NCBI GenBank assembly: GCA_011032825.1
Contig: JAADJZ010000009.1
Coordinates: 1,178,001-1,242,000, forward strand
Length of the DNA stretch: 64,000 bases
DNA from: Massariosphaeria phaeospora
Taxonomy: Eukaryota; Ascomycota; Dothideomycetes; Pleosporales
Direction: 5' to 3'
Shown here: positions 12,568-24,144 of the stretch, one piece after another
How positions within the stretch are numbered: position 1 is the stretch's first letter
How the letters are laid out: every line of letters begins with the position of its first letter
Notes under the pieces: model-generated
Database searches by the model: none
Told to the model about the DNA's origin: nothing
Seen by the model: the letters and a program-made list of their open reading frames with translations, nothing else
Position numbers and translations under genes: made by a program

Positions 12568-12710
12568 CACTCTCTTAAAGTATATTTTTAAGTTTATTTT
12601 GGTATTATATTACGTAGCTTATTAAACTATTTTAGTTATCTAAATAGTTTAACTTTCTAATTGTAATTAGTCTAGTTTTCTAAAAACTAATTTCGTTTAT
12701 TAAAGAATTA

Positions 12711-14571
12711 ACGTACTTTACGAGTAGTCGGGCTACACGAGTTCGCAGAACACTTTTGCCAAGCTCCTACCAAAACCACTCTATTCTAGCGCAAAACAGC
12801 TTATTTTAGCTCTATATAGAGCAATCTAACTTAAGATATTATTTAAAGTTTACTTTTGCTGCTTGCTTACACGTACGCGCGTTATGCTTAGTTTAATTGC
12901 ACTGTCTACACTGCTTTTAAGATAGTTCACCTACTCTAGCGCGCACTTGCGTCTTTAGCTTCTTTTTATTACTACGCGCTTTAAACTCTTTTAGAGCAGT
13001 TAAACGAGCTTTATTTTTAACTATCAAAGTTTTTTCTGCTTAAACTTGCTTTCTTTTATGCAATTTACGTTGCGTAGCAGCTTTATTTGCTACTTTTAGC
13101 TTAGCTATTTTTTATTGCGCTAACACTAGCTTGTGCGCGATAATAGCTGCTTTTTTTAAAACTTTTTTAAAAGCTTTTACTATAAAAGTTAGCAAGCTAT
13201 TTATATACTTTTAAATTTTTGCTTTTACAAGCGTTAATTGCGACTCTAATTTAAAAGTATTGCTTAAAGTTTGCAACTGCTAAAGCTTATTGCTAAAAAG
13301 TAGTAGTAATAGAGTACGTAGCCAAACGTTAAAAGCTGTTATAACTCGTTCTAGGTCAAATAAAACTAATCTAGCGCTTTGAAACTTTTTTTAGATATTA
13401 CTAAAAGTAATTGCTGCATTATAAGCGCGTATAAAGCATAGTAAAAACTTAAGTTTTGTAATGTAAGTAATTTAGTTGCGTATAAAATCTTTAGCTTAGC
13501 GCTTATACGCTTTCTTTAAAAAAGCAAAACAACTTACATTAAAAAGCTGTAAAAAGTGCAATAAATGCAGAAGCATGCAAATAGTAATAATTTTGTTCTT
13601 TTTGCAGTATTGCTAGAATGCGAGCGAGTTATAGCTCTTATAGCTATCAATTGCGAGTAGTTAGTAGCTGCTAACTACTCTTTTTTTTGTATGCTTATTA
13701 AAGTGCTTTAACTACTGCAGCCTAAGCTTATTTGTTGTTTAGCTTTTTTTAGAAACTGCAATAACTTAGTCTTAGAGCAGATACTTTTTTTTATACCAAG
13801 CAAAGAGGTAGTATTAGCTTTTAAAAATAATAAAAAGTAGAATAGCCTACTTTGTTGCGTTAATGCTTTAGATAACTATTGTTTACTTTTTATTACTTTG
13901 CTGTATTGCCTTTAGCCGTTCTCGTTTCTCTAAAGCTGTAACAACTGCTCTAGTTAATATCTAGCCTATTATAAAGCTTGTTTTGTTAAAGTTGTACGTG
14001 TTTACATTCTAGATACTATACTTAGCTTTTATGTTAGCTACTAGGCGAAACTAGCTCTAGATAACTTTAAAATTCTTGCAAAGCGCTTTTTTGTAATTGT
14101 ACTTGCAATTAAATTTTATTATAAACTTAAAGCAGTGCATAACCTACGTACTAGGCTAGTTTAAGCTAATCTAGCCTAAATTGCGCTTTGCGCGCAAAGA
14201 ATTGGCTATATTAGCTACAGCTGCAAGCTTAAAAAGAAATTCGCGCGATATAAGCTTAAGTATATACTCAACAACTACGCTCTTCTTAGTCTTTGTTAGA
14301 TTTATTAATTTAGGCTTATAATTTGCTTGTGAATGTCGTTTAGCGCGTTGATAGCTTAGTGTTGTTTAAAAAACGTTATAGATAGCTGCAGCGCGTTGCA
14401 AAAAAAGTGTCGCGTTTTGTTTAAAAGCTTAAAAAGTAGTTTGTATCTAACGTTTATTAGAAAGTTCTATTTAGTGTTGTTGTTAAAGCATCGTGTACAT
14501 AGGTAGAGTTGGTAGAAGCTTAGCAAAAGTGTATCGCGAACTCGTGTAGCTCAACTACTTGTAAAGTACGT
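12711..14571 (-). mobile_element. pogo/Fot1-like transposon C5, full length, nested in copia
   Basis: The terminal inverted repeats begin ACGTACTTTACGAG and contain tandem CGAGT-type subrepeats. TA duplications lie at 12709-12710 and 14572-14573. The minus strand encodes a decayed transposase, including a zinc knuckle that reads C-RQ-C, four residues with a stop, H-NART-C near 12870-12910. Length is 1861 bp, against 1862 bp for copy C8, and the terminal sequences match C8, so the two form a second subfamily. The transposon interrupts copia 3' untranslated sequence and so is younger than it. Confidence 0.8.
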
Positions 14572-14691
14572 TAGAGAATTTATAACTAAATTATAATTTA
14601 GTTTTACATAGTATTAAGTATATTTCTAATAGTAAACTTATAAGTTTCTATTTATATATAGAATTATCATTTTTATATATTTATAACTTTA

Positions 14692-17600
14692 CTAAGTTAT
14701 ATTTTCTAGCGCTAGTTTTGATTGTATATACTTAGAAGCTATAGTATTTAGTTCTTTAGTTAATATATTAGCTAATTGTTCTTTAGTAATAATATAATTT
14801 AAGTCTATAATACTTTCTTGTATTTTTTCTTTTACATAATGATATTGTATATCTATATGCTTTGATTTTGAATGAAATTTAAAGTTTTTAGCTAATGCTA
14901 TAGCAAGTTGATTATCTAAAAATAGATAATATTAATTTTTCTCTATTAACTTTATTAAAGTCTAAAAGATTAATTATATTAATTAGATAAATATATTCTT
15001 TAACTGCTTTATTTAAAGCTATATATTCGGCTTCGCAGCTAGATAAAGCTACAGTTTTTTGTAGTTTACTAGACCAACTTACAAGTGTATTATTTATAGT
15101 AAATATATAACTTGTAGTAAACTTTCTATCTACTATATTACTTTCTCAATTTGCATCTACATAACCTAGTAATCTAAAGTTTGTAGAAGTAGATTGTTTA
15201 GTATTTTTGAATACTAAGCTTTGATTTTTAGTAAATATTAAGTATTTCCAAATTCTATCTAAGGCTTTATAATGTGATTTATTGAGGTTAGACATAAATC
15301 TTGCGCAATTATTAACTGCAAAACATATATCAGGTCTAGTTTTAGTAGCTAGGTAAATTAAACTAATTATTTGCTGTTGATAATAATTTACCTCTAAAGA
15401 ACTAGCTTGTTCTTTATTTTTATCTAGTTTAATTCTAGGCTTACTAGGTAAACTAACTGGATTTATCTTAGTTTTATTATATTTATCTAGTATATTGTTA
15501 ATATACTTAGTTTGGCTTAGTTTAATTGCTCTATTTTGTCTATCTCTTATAATTTCCATTTCTAGGAAATAAAAGACTTCTCCTAAATCTTGTAAATCTA
15601 ATTCTAACTTAATTAGATTATTTTTAAAATTTGTAATATCTTTATTAGAAAGGCCTATTACTAATATATCGTTTACATAGACTATTATAATTATATTAGT
15701 AATTATATTTATAAAAACACCTTGTTCTAATATAATAGGTATAAAACCTAATTGCTTTAATATATTAGAAAAGTAGTTATGCTACAATCTAGAAGATTGT
15801 TTTAAGCCGTAGAGAGCTTTGTTTAATTTACAAAATAGCTTAGAATCCTTAATATTAGATTTAGATTCTAATTTATTATTATTATAGCCTGTAGGTTGTT
15901 CTATATAGATTTCTTCATCTATATTAGCGTAAACAAAGGCATTTTTAAAATCCCATTGTATAATTTCTAGATTATTTAAAGCAGAATAAGCTAATATTAG
16001 CTTTATAATTTTAGGTCTAACAGTATTAGCAAAGGTTTCTAAATAATCTACTTCGTAGACTTGATTATAACTTTTTACTACCTACCTAGCTTTATATTTA
16101 GCTATATTATTATTCTTATCTGTTTTAATTCTATAAACCTACTTACTTTTTAAATATATTTTATTAGTAGGTAGCGTAGTTAATTGCCAAGTATTCTGTT
16201 TAGTTAAAGATTGGATTTCTAAATTCATAGCTTTAATCTAGTTATCTTTATCTTGACTATTAATAGCGTCTTTAAAAGTAGTAGGTTCTTTATTTATAAA
16301 AATAGTATTTAGAATAAAGTCTAAATTATCTTTATTATTATTATACAAAGCTAATTCGTCTGTAAAATGAAAATTCCAATATTCATTTAATTGATCTTGG
16401 GTTAATTGATTATTATTATCAATATTATTAATAACACTGTTATCGGCATTATTATCCTCTTCTATAATATTATTATTAATATTATTATCTATATTAACGT
16501 TATTATTGTTAATTTTATCTATATTAACGTTATTGTTGTTCAAATCGTTAATATTATCAATATTAACGTTATTGTCGTTGTTAATATTGTTTAAATTGTT
16601 AATATTATCAATATCAACGTTATTGTTGTTGTTTTGAACAATATTATTATTAATAATAAGATCTTTAGTATCATTAATGTTATCAGGATCTATAAAGTTA
16701 AAATCCTTATTTAGTTTAAAGTTATAAAACTGATTTTCTAAGAATTTAACATGTCTAGACCAAATTATACGTCTAGTTTCTAAATCTAATAGTTTATAAC
16801 CATTAAAATTATTCAATTCTACTAAGATAGCTTTTCTAGCTCTAGGTTCTAGCTTCTTTATTTGTCTTTTATTTTTATAGTAGGTTATAGATCCTTAAAT
16901 TCTTATATTGTTATAGTTAATATTATAACTAGAATTTGCTAATTTAATAGGAATATTTCCTTGTAAACTAGAATGTAGCGTTATGTTATAAATATAAACA
17001 GCTGTATTAACTGCTTCTTCTCAAAGGTTTAAAGGAACTTTAGAATTATATAATAGTGCTCTAGTTATTTCTATTATAGTTCTATTAATTCTTTCTATTA
17101 AACCGTTTTGTTCTGCAGTTCTAGAAGAACTAAATTGCTGTATTATACCTTCTTTTGTACAATAGGTACTAAATTGTTTATTATTAAACTCTCCCTCTAA
17201 ATCAAACTTAATAACCTTAATTTTGTTATTAGATTGCTTTTCTACTTTAGTTTTATAGTTAATAAAACAGCTAAAAGCTTCTAATTTGTTTTTAAGAAAG
17301 TAATAATCTAAACATCTAGAGTAAGAATCTAGTATAAATAGAATATATCTATTTCCTTCTACGGTATTAGAAGATATAGAACCGCAAATATCTAAAACTA
17401 TTTTATCTAAGTAACTACTAGCTTTTGTAGTTATTTCTCTAGATATAGTATTAGTTTGTTTTGCTTTAATACAATCTTCGCAGATTATAGTATAAAGTTT
17501 ATAAAGCAAATTAAGAACTTTATAAATAGTTTTAAGTCTTTTATGTTCTAGGCGTTTATGCTACAATTCTATTAAGTTATTATAACTAGTATTAGTGTTA

Positions 17601-19082
17601 TTAATAACTTTAATTTTCTTATTATTAGTATTAAGATAGTTATTTTTACTTTCTTCTACGTTAATACTAATTTGATATAGATTATCTACTTTATTAAATA
17701 TTAAAGTAGAATTATCTAAGTCCTTAGTAATTTTAGCTTTATCCTTACTAAAGACTACGATGCAATTATCTAATTTAGAGATAGAAATTAGATTAACATT
17801 AAATTTAGGTACATGTAAACAACTTTTTAAGATAAAATTATTATTAATAATTATATCTCTTTTTCTCTTACTAACTAACTTAGTATTATTTTCTCAATTG
17901 ATTTCCTTTGTACAATCTATAAAATTACTAAATAGTAATTTATTACACATTATATGCGTTGTACTTCTAGAATCTAGAATAAAGTTAGCTTTAGTTTTTC
18001 TAAAGATAGAGGAAAGAGTTATAAGTACCTTTTTAGAAGTTGAATAATATTCGTCTTCTTCTGCAACGTCAAAAGGTAGATTATTATAATAATCTAGCTT
18101 TTTTGTAGAAGTATTATCCTTCGTAATAATATCTTTTATAATACTATCTATAGGATTATTGTTAGAACTAGTAGAACTAGTTCTATTAATAGTAACAAAA
18201 GCAGTTTCGCTATCTTTATTACTAGTAATATCCAAATTAATTGGACTAGAAAGAGTAGACCTAGTATTTGCTTTATAAACAAAGTTTGTATTCTCCTTAT
18301 TAGGTTTAAACCTATCAAAGGTTTTAAACTACTTAAGAGCTTTTTCAAGGAAAAGATAATAACAATCTTTAGTTAAGTGTGAATTATTCTTACACTTAGT
18401 ACAGTATTTTTTAGTCTTTTGTACTTTGTTATTATTCTTAAATTTGTTTTTGACAAATTTATTCTTACTATCTACTCTATTAAATAGAGTAGTAGTAGAT
18501 TTAAATTCAAAATTAATATTAATTCGTCTAGATTCATCTAGTAAACTAGAATATAAAGATTCTAGATTAATATTATCTAAATTATCTCTATAACTTTGAG
18601 TTATATTGCTAACAAAGCTTTCAAATTCGCTAGTTAGATTATTTAAAATCCAGCCAGCTATAACTTGTTTAGATAATTCTAACTTCTTTTCTTTTAAGTT
18701 AATTTGTTAACTGCTTTACTTTATTAATATATTCTTCTATAGAAGAAAAATTAGATAAAGTAGTAAAAAAGAATTCCTTACAAGTTAGAAATTTACTAGT
18801 AAAACCTTTAGGCGAATAAAGATTTTCTAGTAAATTCTAAGCTTGTTTACTAGTAGTACAATATTGTACTTGTAATAGAGGTCCGTTCTCTACTAGTAAT
18901 TTAATAATAGATAGAGTCTTTCTATCTATATTATTACTAATATTTGTAGTATTAGATTCTTCTATAGCAATAGAATAACCTTTTTCCTCTATAAAAGCTA
19001 AAGTTCTAAGCTTCCAAACTTCGTAGTTTGCTTGTCCTTTAAGCTTAGTAATAGAGATTTTATCTTGAGATAAAGAAAACAT
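14692..19082 (-). pseudogene. copia gag-pol polyprotein, RIP-inactivated
   Basis: It starts at ATG 19082 (MFSLSQDKISITKLKGQANY, gag) and ends at a stop at 14692. Visible parts are: a gag zinc knuckle C-x2-C-x4-H-x4-C near 18380; protease with DS(R)STTHI near 17950 (family DSGA); integrase (LDICGSI, then EQNGLIERINRTI) at 17021-17509; reverse transcriptase with VYVNDILVI near 15650 (family YVDD); and RNase H (VALSSCEAEYIAL, then SKSKHIDIQYHYVKEKIQE) at about 14750-15060. Four stops fall at conserved Trp codons (about 17560, 17020, 15780 and 15145), all TGG to TAG or TGA. A probable frameshift lies near 14940. Long open stretches of 137-192 codons survive, unlike in the gypsy relics. Confidence 0.9.
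16413..16660 (-). repeat. Asn/Asp-rich coding low-complexity tract in copia pol
   Basis: AAT/ATT-rich trinucleotide iterations encode repeated NIDNIN and NNNNVNID units between integrase and reverse transcriptase. The frame is kept throughout. It occupies the hypervariable linker region of copia polyproteins. Confidence 0.75.
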
Positions 19083-19361
19083 TATAGTAGCTTTATAGCT
19101 TTTTAGTTTACTTTATAAAGTAAATAGATTGATTTGTTGAGAATTTAGATGCGTTTTTTAGTAATTAGAATTACTAAGTTGGAGGTATAGGCGAAGATAG
19201 TAATAAAATTACTAAAGAGTAGTGTTTTGTCGTCTTAATAGAGGCTTTTTGTTGAATTAAGTAAGTAAATTACTTAGTAGAAGGCGTAGTAACGTTGATA
19301 GTTTGAAGTTTTGGCGTTGAAAGTTGGTGTTTAGCGTTGATAGTAGGCGTAGAAAGCGTAG

Positions 19362-19375
19362 CCGGGCTCATAACC
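19362..19375 (-). other. copia primer-binding site (half-tRNA type)
   Basis: On the minus strand, directly after the 5' LTR, the sequence reads GGTTATGAGCCCGG. This is complementary to the anticodon stem-loop of eukaryotic initiator tRNA-Met (GGGCUCAUAACC), not to a tRNA 3' end. Internal priming of this kind is known for Drosophila copia and other Ty1/copia elements. Confidence 0.75.
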
Positions 19376-19751
19376 TATAAAATAGAAAAGAATAAAGTTG
19401 TTGTAGTGTTGTAATTGTAATCTTGTTGTAGTTTAACTATTTACTTGCCGCGAGGGTTCGCTTCTATATATACTTAATATCTCTACATTGTATATAAACA
19501 ATGTAAACAAAAAGTTATAAATAGTCTTTGTTCTAAACAATGTAGTAAACAATGTTATAGTCTATTTATAGATCTTAACAATTTTTCTTTGTTATAAACA
19601 ATGTTATAACTCTATTTATAGTTATTAACAATGTATAACAAAGAATCTCTTTGTCTATAATAAAGACATTGTTTATTAACAATTTATAAGTTATGCTTAC
19701 AGTAGTTATAAACTTAAATATAGCTTATATACTATATTTAGTATTCTAACA
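19376..19751 (-). repeat. copia 5' LTR
   Basis: 376 bp, matching 12186-12567. It contains many AACAATGT/ACATTGTT units and lies upstream, on the minus strand, of the primer-binding site and gag start. Confidence 0.85.
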
Positions 19752-19962
19752 CTAAGTACATTTTATACATAGATTAGATCTATAGGCAACAGATTGTTAC
19801 TTTGTTATTCTATTTAAAATAGAATTGAGATTGTTTCTTTTGTTGTTATTAAGCTTTTCGAATACAGAACAATCTCTTAGGCGGAATCTTCGAGTCCGAT
19901 TACGATTACCTTCGGTAAAAGAACACTTCTAATAATAGTTATGTATTCAAAGCTTTTGTGTT
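19752..19962 (-). repeat. solo LTR-like repeat B, copy 2
   Basis: This is the reverse complement of 7905-8118 and is less mutated. It sits between the copia 5' LTR and the truncated chromodomain end of gypsy copy B. TTCTAACAC-type sequence occurs at both borders. Confidence 0.5.
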
Positions 19963-22900
19963 AGAAAGTTTAGCTGCTAGTTCTTATGTAGCTAATTCAT
20001 AGCCTATTTACTTAACCTAATACTCTAGCTTTTGACTTCTTTTGACTTTCTTCTAGCGCTTGCTTGTAATGCGTTTGACTAGCTATTTCTACTCGCTTTC
20101 TACGGTAACGCTTTCTAGTTCCTAGTTAGATACTATCTAGCTTTTCAAAGAATTGTCCGCTGCGAGTCTAAGCTTATTTATTAGAAATATTAAGTTTGTT
20201 TTAAAAAGTATATTTAGAACTACGTTGCCTAGAGATTTTACTTGTAAAACTCTGTATTTGCTATTTTTCTAGTTTAGTTTCTTGCTTAGGCGCTTATTAG
20301 AAATGTGTTTTTTGTATTGCAACTACACTTTATCTTCTACTCAAAGCAGCAGCGCTTTTTTATTTATGTTAATTTGTTTATTTTTTTTGCTTTTGTAAAG
20401 CCTTCGCTATAGCAGTTGATAACTTTTTTTATCTTTTTAGCTATTTCTACTGCGCTTTGCTTGGAGTTTAGAGTTGCTTAGTAGAGCGCATTCAACTTTT
20501 TCTTTGCTCGAAGCTAGATTAAGTTTATCTCGTAGCTATGCTAAAGAAAGAAAAAGCTTACTTTTGTTAATACTACTTTTTGTTTCTAGATTGCAATTTG
20601 TACGATAGAGCATAGCCGCGCTTAATTCTTCTAGTCTCAGTTTACAAACGGCTTTAAAATAGTTTTAATTATTAAATTTGCTTTTTTCGTAGCTTCGTTG
20701 GTTTTTGAGTGAAAAGCTGTCGAGAGTTTTCTTGTTATTTCTAGCTTAGCGCAAAGTGTTTTCTAAAATTTGCTTACAAATTGTGCTTTTTAGTTAGAAA
20801 CAATTGCGTCTAGCAGCTAGTAATAAGCTACTACTCTTTTTAGAAACACTTTTGCTACAAACGCTGCGTTAATTTTCGCTATAGAAACTAAGATTGTATC
20901 TTTGCTTAGTTAGTTTGTAATAACTAGTAGATTTGTACACTCGTTGCTTTTTAGTAGGTTAGTAATAAAATCTATAGAAAGTTCTTTCTAGATTCTATCT
21001 AGAACAAGGAGTAAGCGAAGAAATCTACTTTTTATTTCTCGCTATAGCTTCGCTCGTTTACATGCGTCGTAGTTAGCAATGTATTATTAAATATCCAAGC
21101 TTATCTCTAGCTACAAGAAATTTCTTTTGAGAATATTATAAGTGTTCTTTTTGCTAGAGTGCCTAGCGATAAGCAGGTTATAAGCTCTAGAAATTAATCT
21201 AGTGCGTAGTTGATATGCTTTCGAAACCTATTTTCTTTTTTAATAAAAAAGCGCATTGTTTTTAACAACGCAATTTGCTAAAAACGCTTTTAGTTGAAAG
21301 CCTAAAAGAAACGTTCTGCGAGTACTTTCTTTAACCTAACTTTTCTTTACGGCTTTTTGAGCTTCCTAATATAGATTATTTTCTTGGACTTCTTTTTTTT
21401 ATAGTTTATCTAAGAGTAGTTCTTTAGCATCGTTGTTTTTTTGCTTAGCATTTGCTCTTGAGCTCGTAGTATTCTGTTTAGAAACTTAAACATCTGCTGC
21501 TTCTAAAGCTGCATTTGAAACTGCAATTTCGCTTTAAAAATTAGTATGCTGCTTTAGAACTTCTGCTATATCTACTTTATAAAAAGCATTAAGCTTACTC
21601 GCAAGTGCTTTTAGCGTAGAAACTAGAATGCCGTAGAGCGAAAACGCGTAGATTACACTTAAAGTTTTTTTTGTAATATTATTCTCGTTAGACACGCTTA
21701 TTAGTTTTAAAAGTTAAAATTCTCGACTTTTCAACTAGGCATTGTTTTAGTTTTAACGTAGGTTCTATTCTTTTTGTAACAAAGCATTTGCTTTTTTATT
21801 AGCTACTCTAGAATAGTACACAAATTCTAGATTGTATTTAGAAAATATGTTTGCCTAGCGAACGTGCTGCTTAGTTAGCAACTAAGCAGTTGTAAAATAC
21901 AAGAAGTTCTTATAGTTAGTATAAACTATAACTTTCGAAACTACTTTAATCTTTGCTTTCTACTTAGTAATACATTTAATTACGTTACTAGCAATTCTTT
22001 GTTATAAATTGTGTAGTTAGCTTCTACTAAAAATAGCTTTGCGAAGTAGTAAGCTACTACTTGCTACAAGTTATTCTTCGCCTTTTAAAAAAGCGCACCT
22101 CTAGTAGCTATTTCTAAGAAATCTATCTGTAGAATAGTTTCTAGTTCTAGGTTGAAATACGCTAGAGATAGTTTAGATATAAATTCTTTCTTAAGCGGAT
22201 CAAACGCTTGTTGCTAGTTAGAGCTCTATTTGAACGCAACGCTTTTTCTTGTTAATTCCGTTAACGAGCTAACTATTCTAGAGAAGTTGCGAATAAATTG
22301 TTAATAGAAGTTTGCGAAGCCTACAAAGCTCTAGACTTTTTTAACTAACACTAAAGCTTTTTATTCGTAGATTGCACGGACTTTTTCTAGGTCTATGCTA
22401 ATGCCTTTGCCTATCTCGATAATAAAACCAAAGTATTTAGTTTTAGTTACTTCAAACTCGCATTTTTTAATGTTAAGTTAGAGCCTAGCTTTTTCTAGTT
22501 TTGCTACGACTTTCTTAACTCGCTGCTAGTAGTTCTTTTGAGATTTACTAAAGTAAATAAGCATATTGTCTAAGTATGCAAAAGCGTTGACGTTGATATA
22601 GTTTCGCAAAGTGTAGTTAATGTACTTTTAGAAAGTACTTAAGGCATTAGCAAAGTTAAATAAACAAACTATCTATTCGTATAGTTTAGATCTTGTACGA
22701 AAAGCTGTTTTCTACTTGTTTTCTTTAGCAATTCGAACTTTGTAAAAGGCCTAGACAACGTCTAGCTTAGTAAACTATTTAGCCTAGCTAATCTAATTTA
22801 GAGTTTCGTAAATTAGTAGAATTAGGTACTAGTTTTTCTTTGTAATTGCGTTAAGAGCTTAGTAGTTAACGCAAAAACGTAGCTCTTTACTAAGTTTCTT

Positions 22901-24144
22901 TGCAAACAGTACTAGCGCTTTAGCTTGTAAACAACTTACTTAAATAAAGCCGCGGTTAAAATGCGCTATAAGTTGCTTCCGCAATACTAAAAGCTCGTTC
23001 TTTAACATGTTGTACAGAGGTTTCTATAGAACTTCTACTTTCTTTTTGTTTTTGCTAACTAGTTTAATGCTATAGTCTATTACGCCTTAGTGCAGTAATA
23101 ACTTATTCGCTTCTAACTGCATAAATGCTTTATACTAATTTTTTATCTAGTTAGGCAGCGTTAGGCGTAGGTTAACTAATACTTTTAGCTATAGAGCTTT
23201 CTAGATATCTGCTATAAAAGCAGTAAATATTCGTACTCTAGAGTTTTTTTTCTTTAGACTAATGCATTATTATTCTAAATGCAGCTGCGAAAATTAGGCG
23301 AAGAGTTTGTTTAGAAAGCTTTCTACTTTTCTAGCTTCGTACTCTCGTTCTAGTTAAATAAATAAAGATTAATTTCTTTGCTTGCGCAAAGGTAACCTAG
23401 TTCTAGCCTATTTATAAGCGCTTTAGAATAATATTGTAATAGTTATTTTTAGTTATAACGTACGTTTACACTGTTTGTTCGTACTTATTTAGGTTTATCG
23501 TAAACTAAGCAGCTTTCGTAACTTTAACAACTTATTTGCTAATGCTTACTACAAGCTTTTCTTTTATTAAAATACGTAGAAAATAGTTTTTTTTACAAAA
23601 CTTTTTACTAACAAGACTATAGGTAGTGCACCTAAAGTCGAGCATTGCTAAAGCGAAAATAGATTAATTAATAATTGCATGTACTGTAAGTAGTTTTCTA
23701 TCTAGCTAGCGCTAGCAAAACTTTAGAAACTTATCTAATAAAGAAACTGTGTTCTTTTTCTACTAATTTTAACCGCGTTTTTAGTTAAAAGTGTCTAGTT
23801 TTCTAAGTTCTTAGATTTAGTTGTTTTAACTAGTTTAAAAGTTGCTTTTCGAGCTGTAGCGAGCTTCTTTAGAGCTGCGAGCTTACATTTATTAGACATG
23901 TAAGTTAAAAATCTGCAACGAAAGCATAGCTTGTTTTTTTGTTAACGTGTTATCTCGTTCTAGTTAACGTATTTCGCTTATTTCTTTTTTTTTTGGCTTA
24001 AAAGCGAAGCGAGTTGCTCGAATAGCAGCCGCAGTCGTAGTAAGCTTTGAATTTATAGTTTTCGCTTCGTTAGCAAAGTTTGTAAGTAATATTTAGTACT
24101 AGTTGTTAGCTTTTGCGTAAGTTAGATTCTTTTTACTCTAAATA

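Larger units (their letters stand above)
12186..19751 (-). mobile_element. Ty1/copia retrotransposon, near complete, nested by C5
   Basis: Two LTRs (12186-12567 and 19376-19751) bracket a gag-pol relic on the minus strand. A primer-binding site matching the anticodon region of initiator tRNA-Met lies next to the 5' (right) LTR. A purine-rich tract (AAGAGAGTG read on the minus strand) adjoins the 3' LTR. The order gag, protease, integrase, reverse transcriptase, RNase H is that of Ty1/copia. A pogo-like transposon (12711-14571) is inserted between the end of pol and the 3' LTR; without it the element is about 5.7 kb. No matching target duplication is seen at the two outer ends. Confidence 0.9.
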
